Origin: Prunella strophiata
Lineage: Eukaryota > Chordata > Aves > Passeriformes > Prunellidae
Length of the DNA: 64,000 nucleotides
Direction: 5' to 3'
NCBI GenBank assembly: GCA_036583965.1
Contig: JAZBQD010000019.1
Coordinates: 1,302,001-1,366,000, forward strand
A program made the translations under genes and the position numbers. Of the stretch, positions 10,491 through 21,716 are shown piece after piece; the stretch's first letter is position 1, and each line of letters opens with the position of its first letter. The notes under the pieces were generated by a model. That model worked only from the letters and a program-made list of their open reading frames with translations, was not told where the DNA came from and did not search any database.

Positions 10491-12062
10491 GTGATTTACC
10501 CCTCCTCCAAAGGCACTTTACACACCAACCAAACAGAAGCCATAAGCTCCTTGCCTTCTCTCCCTCTCTGCAGGGCTGGAAACTCCTCCCCCATTACAGA
10601 GATAAACACAACCACATGTACAGAGGGTCCATTCCTCTCAGAAAAGGACTATTTCCACAGCCCCTCCTCTGACTTTTTTGGAGAAGGGCTGTCCCAGGCA
10701 GGGAGTGTTCCTCCTTGCCAAGCCCCAGCCAGGTGTTGGTGCCTGTATTAACTTGGTTTTTATTCACAGCTGCAGAAAAACAGCAGCAGCACAGGGCTTG
10801 GCCCAGCCTCCCAGGAGAACACTGGCACTGGTTTTTGCTGGTTTTTTTTTTTACAAGCTGTATTAGTTAACACTGAAAAACTGTTCCAAAAAGGAAACCC
10901 TTCTTGCTGCAGAGGTGTTTCCTACACACCTTGTTGTCCCAACCCTGTTTGCAGATATCCCAGGGGAACTGATTCACCAGCTCAGGAAGACACAGGTGTC
11001 TTTAGGAGCCTCAGGAGAGGAAACACAGGCACCAAGGAAGGAGATGAGCATTCAAGTCTAGGCATGAACTTCAAGGTTTGACAGCACAGAAACATGAACT
11101 GAGTTTATTTGGTTAAGGGCCTGCAGAGGAGCACTCACTGTCCATGGCCTCATGCAGCCCAGCAACAAGTTACCCAGCAACTGAGAATTAAAATCTGAGT
11201 AGGTAAATGTGGCACTGAGGAATCTGCTCTGCACAGCCTCTGATTTCCTGAGGAGCTCTGCTTGCTTCAGCTCCCTCACAGGAGATCAACTTCTGACAAA
11301 TCGAATGTGTCCTCTATAAAAAACCTCCCAAAACACAACAGAAAAACCAGCACACAGAGATACACCCCCATGTGTGTGATCCAGAACACATCACTGGCAA
11401 AGGAAAAAGAACCTGGCCAGTTTTCCAGAGGTTCCTCCCCTTTCCAGCTGCCGACAGTGGTCAGTAGGTGATTGCACCCAAACTCAGCCACAATCGTTAT
11501 TCCAGCCTGACCTACATTTCTGCTGGCTGGATCAGCCCAAGGAGCAGGAGCCACACAGGCACTTGGCAGCCACCAGGTTTGTCCCAAAGAGCCCTGGCAC
11601 AGCCTCATCCCACAGCTCTGCCTTCAGAGCCTCAGCTGAAGGAGTTGCTCAGTTTTCCCCCAAACAGGAAACTCTGCAGTCAGTGCCACACTTTCAAACA
11701 CAAACATACAAATAAAGGTTGTTTTTCCCCACTCCTGTGCTCATTCCCAGCAGTTCACCTGCCATTGTTGACATGTCAGAGTCATGCCACTACTGTCAGA
11801 CCTAGGGAGTGTCTCAGGTAGTCCAGCTAACCTCAAAAAAAAAAAGATTAATGTATTTTTTTTTGTATGTAGTCTGGTAAATTGCTTGGTTGAATCTGAC
11901 ATAACGAATTCCCAAATTTACCTTCCCAGAGCGATCTGAGTGTGCAGATCCATGAAACAACAGCCATACCTCCCAAACACCTCTCACTTAACAAGCCCCT
12001 GCCAACTCTCCATCCTCCCTTCGGAAATGCCTTAAGGACAAAGGCACCGGGGAGTGACATAC

Positions 12063-13499
12063 CTGCTCCACACCCTTGCTGACGGGCATCCTCACCCCCG
12101 AGCCACCTTCCCCGTCCGCAGCCGGCTCGTTCTCCCAGGGCAGCTTGTTTTTGCCTCTGCCGGCGCTCAGGACTCTGCGGGGGCTCAGTCCCCGCGGGGC
12201 ACAGCCGGGGCGGCGCAGAGTATCCCTGCAGGCGGGGTGCCCGCAGTGCCCGTGCGCGCTCCGGCTCCTGCTGCCCATCAGCAGCCACTCGGTGTCGGCG
12301 CCGGGCGGCGGGCAGGGCCCGCGGCAGTGCCCGCAGGAGGGCAGGGGCACGCCGTACTCCACGAGCCCGTGCTCGCCCAGCCTGGGCAGCACCTTCCTGG
12401 CCAGCCGGGCCCGCACGGCGTGCGCCGCCCCCGCGCCGCCGGCCCGCAGCTCCAGCGCGTCCAGGGCGCGGAGCAGCGCGCCCGCGTCGCCGGGGCCCAG
12501 CGCCGAGGCCAGCGCGGCGATCGCCTCCATGGCAGCGTGCCGGACCCGGCGCTTGGCGTCCAGCAGCGCCGGCGCCAGCGCGGCCGCCAGCTGCGGCAGG
12601 TCCAGCTGGGCGGCGGGGAAGGCGAGCAGCGCGGCGATGCACGTGTTGAGCAGCTCCTCGCGGAGCCGGGCGCTGCGGTGCCGCAGCAGCCGCTCCTGCA
12701 GCAGCAGGCGCAGCACGGGCCGCGGGCCGGCCGCCGCCATCAGCCGCAGCAGCAGCCGGGCGCTGTCCCGCCGCATGGCCGGCTGCGCGTCCCCGAGCGC
12801 CCGGGCGGCCGCGCACACCAGCGGGGCCAGCACGGCGGGGACGCGGCGGCCGAGGCGCAGCGCCAGCAGCCGGGTCACCTCCAGCGCGCCCCGCGCCACC
12901 GCGAAGTTGGGGTCGTGCAGCAGCGCGTCCAGCAGCGCGATCAGCCCCAGCAGGGCTGCGGCGGGCGCGGCGCCCAGCGCGGCGGGGCTGCAGCCCTCCA
13001 GCGCCCGCCGCAGCTGCTCCACGGCCTGCGCGCGGCCCCGGTAGTCCCGCCGGTCCAGCAGCCGCGCGCGGAGCTCCGGCGGCACCAGCGACAGCTCCGG
13101 CCCCGGCGGGGCGGCCGCGTCCTCCTGCGGGCCGGGGGGCGCCGTGCCCGGCCCGTGCTCAGCGGGGCCGGGGGGCTCCGCGTCCTCCTCCGTGCCCGGC
13201 CCGTTGTGAGCATGGCCGGGCGGCTCCGTGCCCGGCCCGTCCTCAGCGGGACCGGGGGACTCCGTGTCCGTGTCCGAACCGTCGTGAATGGGGCCGGGAG
13301 CATCCGTGCCCGAACCGTTCAAAGCGGGGCTAGGGCAGTCCGTGTCCGAACCGTTGTGAGCGGGACCGGAGGGCTCCGTGCCCGGACCGTTGTGAGCGGG
13401 GCCGGAGGGCTCCGCGCCGTCCTCTCCGTGCTGCGCGGAGCCGCCGCGCTCCCAGGCGCGGCCCCGCGGAGCGGCGGCTGCGGGCGGCGGCTCCGCCAT
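12063..13499 (-). CDS. TOGARAM1: TOGARAM1 coding exon 1: TOG-domain protein, N-terminus
   Basis: This 479-codon exon starts at an ATG inside the CpG island and ends in phase 0 at a GTATGT donor (12062). Residues 1-27 are Ala/Pro rich. Residues 28-127 form seven to eight imperfect 12-residue repeats (Gly-x-Gly-Thr-Glu-Pro-x-Gly-Pro-Ala-x-Asn type). Residues ~136-385 form an alpha-helical HEAT/TOG array that follows human TOGARAM1 TOG2: Leu-Leu-Asp-x-x-Asp-Tyr near 147-153, Ala-Lys-Arg-Arg-Val-Arg near 315-320 and Ala-Arg-Leu-Ala-Arg-Lys near 364-369. Residues 401-456 carry Ala-Asp-Thr-Glu-Trp-Leu-Leu and Gly-Lys-Asn-Lys-Leu-Pro-Trp-Glu-Asn. TOG domains bind tubulin, and this protein acts in cilium length and Hedgehog signalling in other vertebrates. 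The TOG1 domain that precedes TOG2 in human is absent here. KLHL28 synteny and the linker match favour TOGARAM1 over TOGARAM2. Confidence 0.87.
13119..13418. repeat. 36-bp-class coding minisatellite inside TOGARAM1 exon 1
   Basis: Seven to eight degenerate copies of a 36-48 bp unit recur across the start of the gene: on the plus strand CCGTGCCCGGCCCG or CCGTGTCCGAACCG followed by TTGTGAGC/TCCTCAGCG and GGGCCGGGGGG. All length changes are multiples of three, so the frame is kept. This suggests the tract is translated or that the repeats are recent. Confidence 0.8.
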
Positions 13500-13835
13500 G
13501 GCCCGAGGCCGCGGCCATGGGCGGCCTCAGGCCCCGCCCGGCAACGCCGCCGTCGCCAGGGGGCGCCGCGTGCCGCGCCGGCGCGGGGCCGACCACGCCG
13601 CGGCCAGCGGGGGGGGACACGCGTACCTCCGCTGCTCCTCCTCAGGCCGCTGCGGGCGGGACGGGCCAGCGGGCGCGGTGGCGGAGAGAAGCGGAGAGCA
13701 GCGTCGCGCGAGCGGCGGGGACGGGGGCGCAGCGAAACCGCCGGGGAAGCGAAAGCGCGGCGCGGCCCCCGCGCGGTGCGCGGCGTGGTTCCGCCCGGGG
13801 AGCGGCGGGTGTGGGTGTGTGCGGCGGCGCGGCCG

Positions 13836-13868
13836 TTGATTGGCGGGGCGGGGCGGCCGGAAGTGACG
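13836..13868. promoter_or_regulatory. Core of a bidirectional TOGARAM1/KLHL28 promoter
   Basis: Within 33 bp there is an inverted CCAAT box (GATTGG, 13838-13843), overlapping GC boxes (GGCGGGGCGGGGCGG), and an ETS-type CCGGAAGTGAC site (13857-13867) that also provides a TGACG half-CRE. A second CCGGAAGTG lies near 14125. There is no TATA box. This arrangement is typical of divergent housekeeping promoters. The TOGARAM1 start codon is 340 bp away on the minus strand and KLHL28 lies on the plus strand. Transcription start sites are not determinable from the sequence. Confidence 0.6.
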
Positions 13869-14250
13869 GAGCGGGGGGCGGCGAGCCGGAAGGAGGGGCG
13901 GCCGGCCGGGGGCACGGCACGGGAGCCGGGACGGGCCGGGGACAGGCGGCGGCACAGGTGGGACGGGCCGGGGACAGGCGGCACGGCTGGCACGGCCGGG
14001 ACACGGGCGGGGACAGGCGGACACGGCCGGGGACGCAGGGGGACCCGGCCACGGTGCGAACGCACGGCGCACGGCAGCGCGGGGGGCCCGCCCGGCACGG
14101 GGAGAGTGGAGGAGCCGCAGGAACCCGGAAGTGGCGGGGCTGCATGGACCCCGGGCAGGGACCCCGGGCAGGGACCCCGTTCGCAGCCCAGCGTGCTCCG
14201 AGCCCCGTTCCCGGCCCGGGGGCACCGGGCTGAGGCACAGCCGCACCGAG

Positions 14251-16855
14251 AGCAGGAGTTCCAGCAGCCAATTCCTCTGTTCCCCGGGTGGGGCATTCCC
14301 TGTCTCAGCCCGGCTCGGGGCCGGGGCTCTCCGGGCAGCCCAGCCCGTCCCTGCCCGTCCCAAAGCCGCGCTCGGGGCAGAGCAGAGCCCGCAGCGCTTG
14401 TGCTGCTCCTCAGCCCTCCCACATCCCACGGCTCAGGGGAGCGCTGGGCCGGTTAACCTCTTTATTTCCAGTCCCTGCTGCTGGAGACAAGTTTGAGCCG
14501 CAGGCTGGAAGGGTCTGACAGCCCGCGGTGGCCCTTTGGTGTCCTGAGCACGGATGGCTGGGCTGGGATGCAATTCCAGGGCTGCCTCATGTTCCAGCTG
14601 CTGATTTCTTGCTTAAAAAGTAAAATAAGTAACAGGAAATCCATGGTGTGGGTGAGCCTGGCTGTGCAGGGGGGTGAGAGGTTCTACCAGGGTGGTACAT
14701 GAAGATTTATTGCTGCAGAATACATTAAATATGGTTAGTTATAGGTGTTTTGGCAGGTTTTGCAGCTGAACTGGGGCCATTCCTTTTTCCATGTGGTGGT
14801 ACCTTGTGTTTCCTGATTTTTGTGTGTTTGTGTGATCAGATTAGGAACTAAACACAAACACAAAAGGGGAATACATTCTTTTAGCTGCTGGACAGCTTTT
14901 TCATTATTATTTTAAAATTTTTAGTTCTTCCATGTGTAATTTGTGCTGCAAAATTGTGGTAGGGAAAACATTGTTGTCTATGATCTTGCCTTTTGCAGAT
15001 GTGCTTAAATTAGTTTCTTTCAGTTATTTTTTCCCAGTGAGGACTGATAATAGGAGAGCTTATTTATCTCTTTGTGGGTAAGAGGTTTTCCAGCCCCTTC
15101 CCTTCCCTGTCACTGCTATTGTATTCTGCATTTAAACGTTGGCAGCCCGTTTGATTATTTCAAATTAAGCACTTTTAAGTGGGCTCACCTGCAAGTGAGG
15201 TGTCATTTAGGGAGCTGTGCAAATGATGAACTTATTATGAAGATAAAAGCAGCGAGCTCTTGCAGATCATTTGGCAAGTCAGGAGCTGCTCAGCTGGGGA
15301 GTGGGGGGCTTGCAGCATTCCCTGGAGAACAATGGGATTCCTTCCCCGTGGCCCAGGATCCTGACACATTCCTCCCCTCCACCTCTCAGCAGAGCAGCAC
15401 CGGGGGCTGAACAAAGAGCTGCTGCACCCTGGCAGTGCTCAGGGAGCTGCAATTAGAGCAGGTGCCTCTAATTAGGGCAGGTACCCGAGGGCTGGGTGTC
15501 ACGATGTGCAGGGACTCTGGGGAGAGGAGCTGTGTGGGGGAGTGAGGATCCTCCCCTCCTGCAGCTCCTGGGCAGCGTGGGCAGTGCTGGGGCAGTGCTG
15601 AGAGCTGCGGGGTGCCCAGCCTGTGCCCTGTCACCTGGGCAGCTCAGGGCTCTCCAGGGGCTGAGCCCGGCCCAGCAGGGATTTCCTGGCTCGCTGGGAG
15701 CCACAGGGTGAGGTGGGGATGTCCCTTTTCCCCTGTGCTCCTCTGTGCATGCACAGCACAGGGATCTGCTCCTGCCCCCCTGGCTCTGGGGGGCTGGCAG
15801 AGGGAATGGGAATGGGAATGGGAATGGGGAGCTGCTCCCTGCCAGAGCCTGGCCAGAGAAAGGCACAGCAGGACTGGGCTGCTCCCAGGAGCACTGAGCA
15901 GGCAGGGAGCTGAACAAAAGGAGTTTAAGTGCAGGAATTGAACTGCACAAAAGGAGTTTAAGAACTTTTAAAACTTTGTCCCAAATAAGCCAGTTGTATT
16001 TTTAGTTATCTGTGTTTGTTTCTATTTCAGTCCACTGCTCAGTTCTCTCAAACCCTTGCTGTAGTCACAGAGTATCCTGAGTGGGAAGGGATGCACAGGA
16101 ATCATCAGTCCAGCTCCTGGCCCTGCACAGGCACCCCAACAATCAGATCATAGATATTTTACTCCAGAACAAAAAACCCCTGATGGTTGTGGGTTTTTTT
16201 AATTCAGAGTTGAATCTAGCATAGACTATTGATGAACATTTGAAGGTCCTGGATTTAACTTGCATGAAAAAGTGCAGCAGGTAAGGGTTGAAAAGGGAAT
16301 TGGGAAGCTGTAGGAATGTGTCCCCTATTGCCAGAGTAATAAAACTGTCCTTTTGTCCCCTCAAAAAGGAAAAGGCCCAGAAGTTTCTCTCACCACCTAG
16401 CAAAGGAGACACCTTATAGGACAAAGGGGACTTCACTTAAATTTAAGGACAGCTAATTGGATAGGAGCCAAGAAGTCTCGCCTGGGCAATTTACTAGAAA
16501 AGTAAGGGAACAAAGAAACTAATAGCTTTTGTAAGGTGTTTTACTAGGTACAAGGCTTGCTTGCACCTAGCTCGGTTTTTCTCTTTGTTATTTTGCCTTT
16601 TATTAAAACATTTTTGTTTCCAACATGACTGCAAAAGCCATCCTGCTCATTATGCCTTCTGCCAGGCAGCTGGGCCATCCTGGTGTGTATTATAACTCAC
16701 CGAGAGCTTAAAAGATCTGGCTCGAGGTGAAAAATAATGCAGGGAGCAACAAACCTTATTAAGTTAAAAGCCAAGATGGAAAAATATCTTTGAACTGTTG
16801 GGGGTGGGATGTCTCAGTGGAAGTGAAGTGACACTCCCAAGCTGTGTTTGTGCAG
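14251..16855. other. KLHL28 5' non-coding region / first intron
   Basis: This stretch lies between the CpG island and the first coding exon. The 5' non-coding exon and its donor cannot be placed with confidence. The sequence holds a short GGGAAT hexamer run (about 15803-15828), ordinary AT-rich DNA and an LTR-like segment near 16330-16660. No coding exon is recognised. Confidence 0.55.
16330..16665 (+). mobile_element. LTR-like fragment (avian ERV), low certainty
   Basis: The segment contains AAGTCTCGCCTGGGCAATTT, a downstream TTGCCTTTTATTAAAACA (ATTAAA poly(A)-type signal) and TTGTTTCCAACATGACTGC. I associate this layout with passerine gammaretrovirus-like LTRs. No partner LTR or internal region is seen, so at most it is a solo or truncated LTR. 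The identification is from memory of the pattern only. Confidence 0.4.
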
Positions 16856-17754
16856 ATGGACCCGTCGTCCCCGCCCTTCCTGCTGGCCAAGCTGACCCCG
16901 CTGCACTCGGAGCAGCTCCTGCAGGGCCTCAACCTGCTGCGGCAGCACCAGGAGCTGTGCGACGTGGTGCTGCGCGTGGGCGAGGCCAAGATCCACGCGC
17001 ACAAGGCCGTGCTGGCCAGCATCAGCCCCTACTTCAAGGCCATGTTCACCGGGAACCTGTCGGAGAAGGAGAACGCCGAGGTGGAGTTCCAGTGCGTGGA
17101 CGAGGCGGCGCTGCAGGCCATCGTGGAGTACGCCTACACCGGCACCGTCTTCATCTCGCAGGACACCGTGGAGTCGCTGCTGCCCGCCGCCAACCTGCTG
17201 CAGGTCAAGCTGGTGGTCAAGGAGTGCTGCGCCTTCCTGGAGAGCCAGCTGGAGCCCGGCAACTGCATCGGCATCTCGCGCTTCGCCGAGACCTATGGCT
17301 GCCACGAGCTCTACCTGGCGGCCAGCAAGTTCATCTGCCAGAACTTCGAGGACGTGTGCCAGACCGAGGAGTTCCTGGAGCTGACGCACGCCGAGCTGGA
17401 CGAGATCGTGTCCAACGACTGCCTGAACGTGGTGACGGAGGAGACGGTGTTCTACGCCCTGGAGGCCTGGGTCAAGTACGACGTGCAGGAGCGCCAGAAG
17501 TACCTGGCGCAGCTGCTGCACTGCGTGCGCCTGCCCCTGCTCAGCGTCAAGTTCCTGACGCGCCTCTACGAGGCCAACCACCTGATCCGGGACGACCACA
17601 CCTGCAAGCACCTGCTCAACGAGGCCCTCAAGTACCACTTCATGCCCGAGCACAGACTGTCCCACCAGAGCATGCTGCTGACGCGGCCCCGCTGCGCGCC
17701 CAAGGTGCTCTGCGCCGTCGGGGGCAAGGCCGGCCTCTTCGCCTGCCTGGAGAG
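16856..17754 (+). CDS. KLHL28: KLHL28 coding exon 1: BTB and BACK domains
   Basis: This exon encodes residues 1-299 and two bases of codon 300. The ATG at 16856 directly follows a TTTGTGCAG that looks like an acceptor. An upstream in-frame ATG at 16844 lies before it and is unlikely to be used. Residues ~25-130 are a BTB domain (Leu-Cys-Asp-Val-Val-Leu, His-Ala-His-Lys-Ala-Val-Leu-Ala, Tyr-Phe-Lys-Ala-Met-Phe). Residues ~135-240 are a BACK domain (Cys-Ile-Gly-Ile-Ser-Arg-Phe-Ala-Glu). From ~283 the first kelch strand begins (Leu-Cys-Ala-Val-Gly-Gly-Lys). Order and residues match human KLHL28 almost throughout. The family serves as substrate adaptors for CUL3 ubiquitin ligases. The exon is strongly GC3-rich, unlike the surrounding intron, as is usual for avian genes. 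Confidence 0.95.
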
Positions 17755-17889
17755 GTGAGCAGCAGCCCTGGGGCACTGCCTGGCACCCTGGGCAGGGCAC
17801 ACGGGCACTGGGAGCTGGGAGCCCCCCGATGTGGGGTTGGAGGAGACCTGGGAGTCCCAGCAGAGTTGGCGGGGTGTGGTTGTTCCTTT

Positions 17890-18935
17890 CCTCCGTAAAA
17901 ACTCTTCAGCAGGTTTTTTAACAAGGATGAAGCCCCGAGTTCCTCAATAAAAATTCAGCAGGTTTTCTTTTTTTTAACAAGGATGAGCCCCAAGTTCCTC
18001 AATAAAAATTCAGCAGGTTTTCTTTTTTTAACCAGGATGAGCCCCGAGTTCCTCAATAAAAATTCAGCAGGTTTTCTTTTTTTAACCAGGATGAGCCCCA
18101 AGTTCCTCCATAAAAACTCTTCAGGTTTTTTTAACAAGGATGAGCCCCAAGTTCCTCCATGAAAACCCTTCAGCAGGTTTTTTTAACAAGGATGAGCCAC
18201 AAGTTTCTCTATAAAAACTCTTCAGTAGGTTTTTTTAACAAGGATGAGCCCCGAGTTCCTCAATAAAAATTCAGCAGGTTTTCTTTTTTTTAACAAGCAT
18301 GAACCCCAAGTTCCTCCATAAAAACTCTCCAGCAGTTTTTTTTTGACCAGCATGAGCCCCAAATTCCTCTGTAAAACTCTTTAGCAGGTTTTCTTTTTTT
18401 TAACAAGGATGAGCTCCAAGTCCCTCCATAAAAACTCTTCAGCAGGTTTTCTTTTTTTAAAAAGGATGAGCCCCAAGTTCCTCCATGAAAACCCTTCAGC
18501 AGGTTTTCTTTTTTTTAACCAGAATGAGCCCCAAGTTCCTCCATAAAAACTCTTCAACAGGTTTTTTAACAACAGTGAGCCCCAAGTTCCTCCATAGAAA
18601 CTCTTCAGGAGGTTTTCTTTTTTTAACCAGGATGAACCCCAAGTTTTTCCATAGAAACTCTTCAGCAGGTTTTTGTAACAACAGTGAGCCCCAAGTTCCT
18701 CCATAGAAACTCTTCAGTAGGTTTTTTAACAAGGATGAGCTCCAAGTTCCTCCATAAAAATTCATCAGGTTTTCTTTTTTCAACAAGGACGAGCCCGAAG
18801 TTTCTCCTCAGAAACTCTTTGGCAGGTTTTCTTGTTTTTTAACCAGGATGTGCCCCAAGTTCCTCCATAAAAACTCTTCAGCAGGTTTTCTTTTTTTAAA
18901 CCAGGATGAGCCCCAAGTTCATAAAAATTTACTTG
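17890..18935. repeat. ~54-bp minisatellite, about 19 copies, KLHL28 intron
   Basis: Imperfect tandem units share AACTCTTCAGCAGGTTTT, a T-rich run of variable length, AACAAGGATGAGCCCCAAG and TTCCTCCATAAA. Period is about 54 bp, varying mainly in the T run. The first unit lies only ~140 bp beyond the donor of coding exon 1. Each unit contains pyrimidine-rich stretches but no coding sense. Confidence 0.95.
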
Positions 18936-19054
18936 CTATCTGACAAATGTGCTTCCTGCTAATCCAAAAATCTTTGGAATTAAAATAGGCTTAATCAGAG
19001 CAGAGTGAAGGAGAATAAAGGAGGCTCAGAGGGACTTTTCCTTACAACTCCTGC

Positions 19055-19640
19055 CAGGAGAGGACAGCCAGGGGGGTCAGGCTCTGCTCCCAGGGAACAG
19101 GGACAGGAGGAGAGGCTGGGCCAGGGCAGGCTCAGGGTGGGCACAGCAGGAATTCCCCATGGAAAATTGTACCTGGGAGTTACAGCTTGGGGCTCATTTT
19201 GATAAGATTTTTTGGCTGATTTTGATGCAATATCCAATCTAATCTGAACATATTTCAGTAATGCCAGGCTGGGTTTCAGTACAATTTTTCCATTGCATTG
19301 TTGATCCTGGGATGTGATTTAGGACAGAAAGTTCCTCTCTGGAAGCAGGAATTGTTCCAGAGGAAGAACAGGAATTGTCTCCCCAGCAGCTGTCCTGTGC
19401 TTATTTAGTGGCTGAATTTTGGGAATTAATTGTTGGATTTTTCCATCCAGAAGAGAGGGATAGATCTGAGTTCTGCCTTTGTCTGTACTGAGGGATTATA
19501 GGATATTTGCAGGAGGAATTGTTTCAAGGAAAAAATGGGAGTGGCTGCCCAGGGAGCTTTGGAGTGCCCATCCCTGGAGGTGCCCAAGGGATTCCTGGAG
19601 GTGGCACTCAGAGCTCTGGGCATGGGGCACAGCTGGGACT
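19055..19640 (+). mobile_element. Split CR1 LINE fragments
   Basis: Two CR1-like pieces in the same orientation: 19055-19165 (GGGACAGGAGGAGAGGCTGG and a Met-less CR1 3' region) and 19535-19640 (GTGGCTGCCCAGGGAGCTTT followed by CATCCCTGGAGGTGCCCAAG). They may be one old copy interrupted by ~370 bp of other sequence. Confidence 0.6.
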
Positions 19641-21089
19641 CTGCTCTTTTCCAATCAGTGATGCTGGGATCTCATGAAGGAGCTCTGGATCATGATGTGA
19701 TCAGTGGCTCATTCCCAGCTGCTGGGCAGGTGTCTGTGCTGGCAGGAACAGGTGGGTGCCCCTCCTCTTCAGCTGCATTCCAGAGTGAACCTCCCTCCTC
19801 AGTTCCTGGAGAGCAGAAGGAACAAAAGAGAGAGAAAACCAACTTTGTGCCCCAAGCTGGTGTGGCTGGGTGTGCTTGGAACATGGGATTAACCTTCCCA
19901 GAGCTGCTGGTTACACTGTGTGTGGGCTGTTTATATACAAATAGACATTTATCCATTTATCCATTCATGCTTACACTGACAGAGCTTTGATGTTCAGGGT
20001 GCCCTGAGCAGCCCCAGCAGGGTTCCTGTGCCCAGGCACTGCCTGAACTGGTTCCACAGCTGGAATTCTGGATACTGTTCTGGGATCTCCTTCTCTGGGA
20101 CTTGCAGAAACACATGGGAAAACCTGGGGAGAGCTGGGTGTTCTTTTCCCTGTGTTCAGAGGTATCAAAGTCATTTAAAGTTAATTTTCCCAGTGATAGT
20201 CACTGATATTAAACCAGATGTCAGGGCTGGGAATTGTTGGGTTTAAAGACTTAAAAAATAAAGGGGGTTTTGTGCTTAATAAAAAAATGTTTGAGTTAAT
20301 GAAGTCATTCCCTGATATTCTTCAGCTCTGCTTCTTTCCCACCTTCTTCAGTGATTATAAAAATGTAGCCTACCAGTATAATTTTGATTATTTTCAATTT
20401 TTTGGTGCTTCATAATAACAAAATTATTTAGAATACATTTAATCTCTATTCTCTGGTGTTTGAGCAGCTCCTGTTTCTGGGCTCTTAGTGCCTGTCAGCT
20501 CTCCAGGGGCCTCGTGCTCCTGTATGGTTTTTGAACAGATCATGTTTCCTCTGTACCAGATAGCCTCTTAATTATTTAGCTAATTTATTAATTAAACTAT
20601 TCAGGTAGATTGCCTAGACTTTATATGGGGCAAGCTAGACTCACCGTGTTATCACACTGAGTATAATTAAAAGAAAAAGGTATTTTAAGATTTAGATTTA
20701 GAACTATAATAGAGGATTTAAATTTAGGATTTTAATACGGGAGTAAAATGTAGGATTTTAATATGGATTTAAATTCAGGATTTTAATATAAAATTTAAAA
20801 TGCTGTTTAAAAGAAATGAGCTGTTTAAAGACATATTTTTCAGGTTAGTTTGTGCTACGTGGACATTTTGTTTAAATTAGAGTGCACATAAAATACATAT
20901 TTATAAACCGTGAGCTGTAGTTTCTAAATATATATATTTGTAAATGCAGATGTGTGCTTCCCTCTCTCTCATTTGCTTTTCTCCCTCCCATTTCTGTGGC
21001 TGTTTGGGGTTTTTTTTTTTGGTGTGTTTTCCCCTCCTGTCTGGGTCTCTCACATGTTCTTGAGAGACCTAGATATGTGTTGGAAAGTC

Positions 21090-21660
21090 TTTGTTTCCTA
21101 GCCTGAGTACTGAAGGAGGAGTCAGGACTCTTCATTTGTGGTCTTTAAGGTTGTTTATTTTTCCTTATCTATTCCATTATTTTCTTGACTTGCTGAGGTC
21201 TGTTCAGCAGGTCAGTCCCAGGCACACTGCCCATCCCCAGGCTGTGTTATCTTTTTATACTAAAAACTACCTGTACATTATTTACAGTTATTTTCTAGTA
21301 TCTATTATTTATGTTACATAGTTTAACTTTATTTTAAGCTAGTCTAAAAGTGTCACTATCACCTAGAAGATGGAGGCTGTGCAGAAGGAGAAAGAAGGAC
21401 AGAACACGTTTAAATTCTTTTATCTTGACTCTTGAACCCTTATTCTAAAAAACCCTAGAACTCTACATTTTTACCTTGTGATAAACTTATTATTACTTTT
21501 ACTTAATTTGTGTGCCTTGTAACTCTTCATATAAGGTTGGTAATTTTTTTTATGGCTCAAAATCAAAGGCGCAGGGACCTTGTGCTCTGTGCTAAGGCCT
21601 GCAGGGGCTGGAGCTGTGCAGGGCAGGCAGAGGGATGTGCTGGGCTCTGGCACCTCCCTT
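21090..21660 (-). mobile_element. Old truncated ERV LTR, minus orientation
   Basis: This segment is clearly related to 48733-49300. Both contain AGGAGTCAGGACTCTTCAT, TTTTTATACTAAAAACTACC, ACATTATTTACAGTTATTTT, AGAAGATGGAGGCTGTG and CTCATATAAGGTTGGT-type blocks in the same order. Read on the minus strand it has a TATAAAAAG box and a downstream AATAAA, as expected of U3-R. It is more diverged than the 49-kb copy and stops ~55 bp before the KLHL28 acceptor at 21716. Confidence 0.7.
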
Positions 21661-21716
21661 TGTGCCACACTTCCAGCTGCTGGTTTTTGTGTGACTGGCT
21701 CCCTGTTCCCCTGCAG

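Larger units (their letters stand above)
7394..12062. other. TOGARAM1 intron 1 (about 4.7 kb)
   Basis: Between the exon 1 donor (12062) and exon 2 acceptor (7394) lie several CR1 3' ends (about 8523-8660, 9797-10066, 10262-10490), a TA microsatellite at 8843-8868 and ordinary unique sequence. No additional exon is required: exon 1 is phase 0 out and exon 2 phase 0 in. Short open frames here have no recognisable protein features. Confidence 0.7.
12080..14250. other. CpG-rich island spanning both 5' ends
   Basis: By eye this 2.2 kb is very rich in G+C and CpG compared with its flanks. It covers TOGARAM1 exon 1 and the presumed first, non-coding exon of KLHL28. Several long open frames on either strand here are compositional shadows of GC-rich DNA. 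Confidence 0.8.
17756..21716. other. KLHL28 intron after coding exon 1
   Basis: GTGAGC donor at 17755-17760 and CCCCTGCAG acceptor ending at 21716. The intron holds the 54-bp minisatellite, CR1 plus-strand pieces near 19055-19165 and 19535-19640, AT-rich unique DNA (20400-21040) and an LTR fragment (21090-21660) ending just before the acceptor. Confidence 0.8.

Noticed and set aside
12063..13499. Assignment to TOGARAM2
   Set aside because: The linker exons 2-4 and the head-to-head KLHL28 neighbour match TOGARAM1.
12054..14456. 800-codon plus-strand frame opposite TOGARAM1 exon 1
   Set aside because: Antisense shadow of a GC-rich coding exon and CpG island. The minus strand carries the TOG homology.
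16798..17898. 366-codon plus frame and 328-codon minus frame over KLHL28 exon 1
   Set aside because: Other-frame shadows of the GC3-rich BTB-BACK exon, which matches KLHL28 across its whole length.
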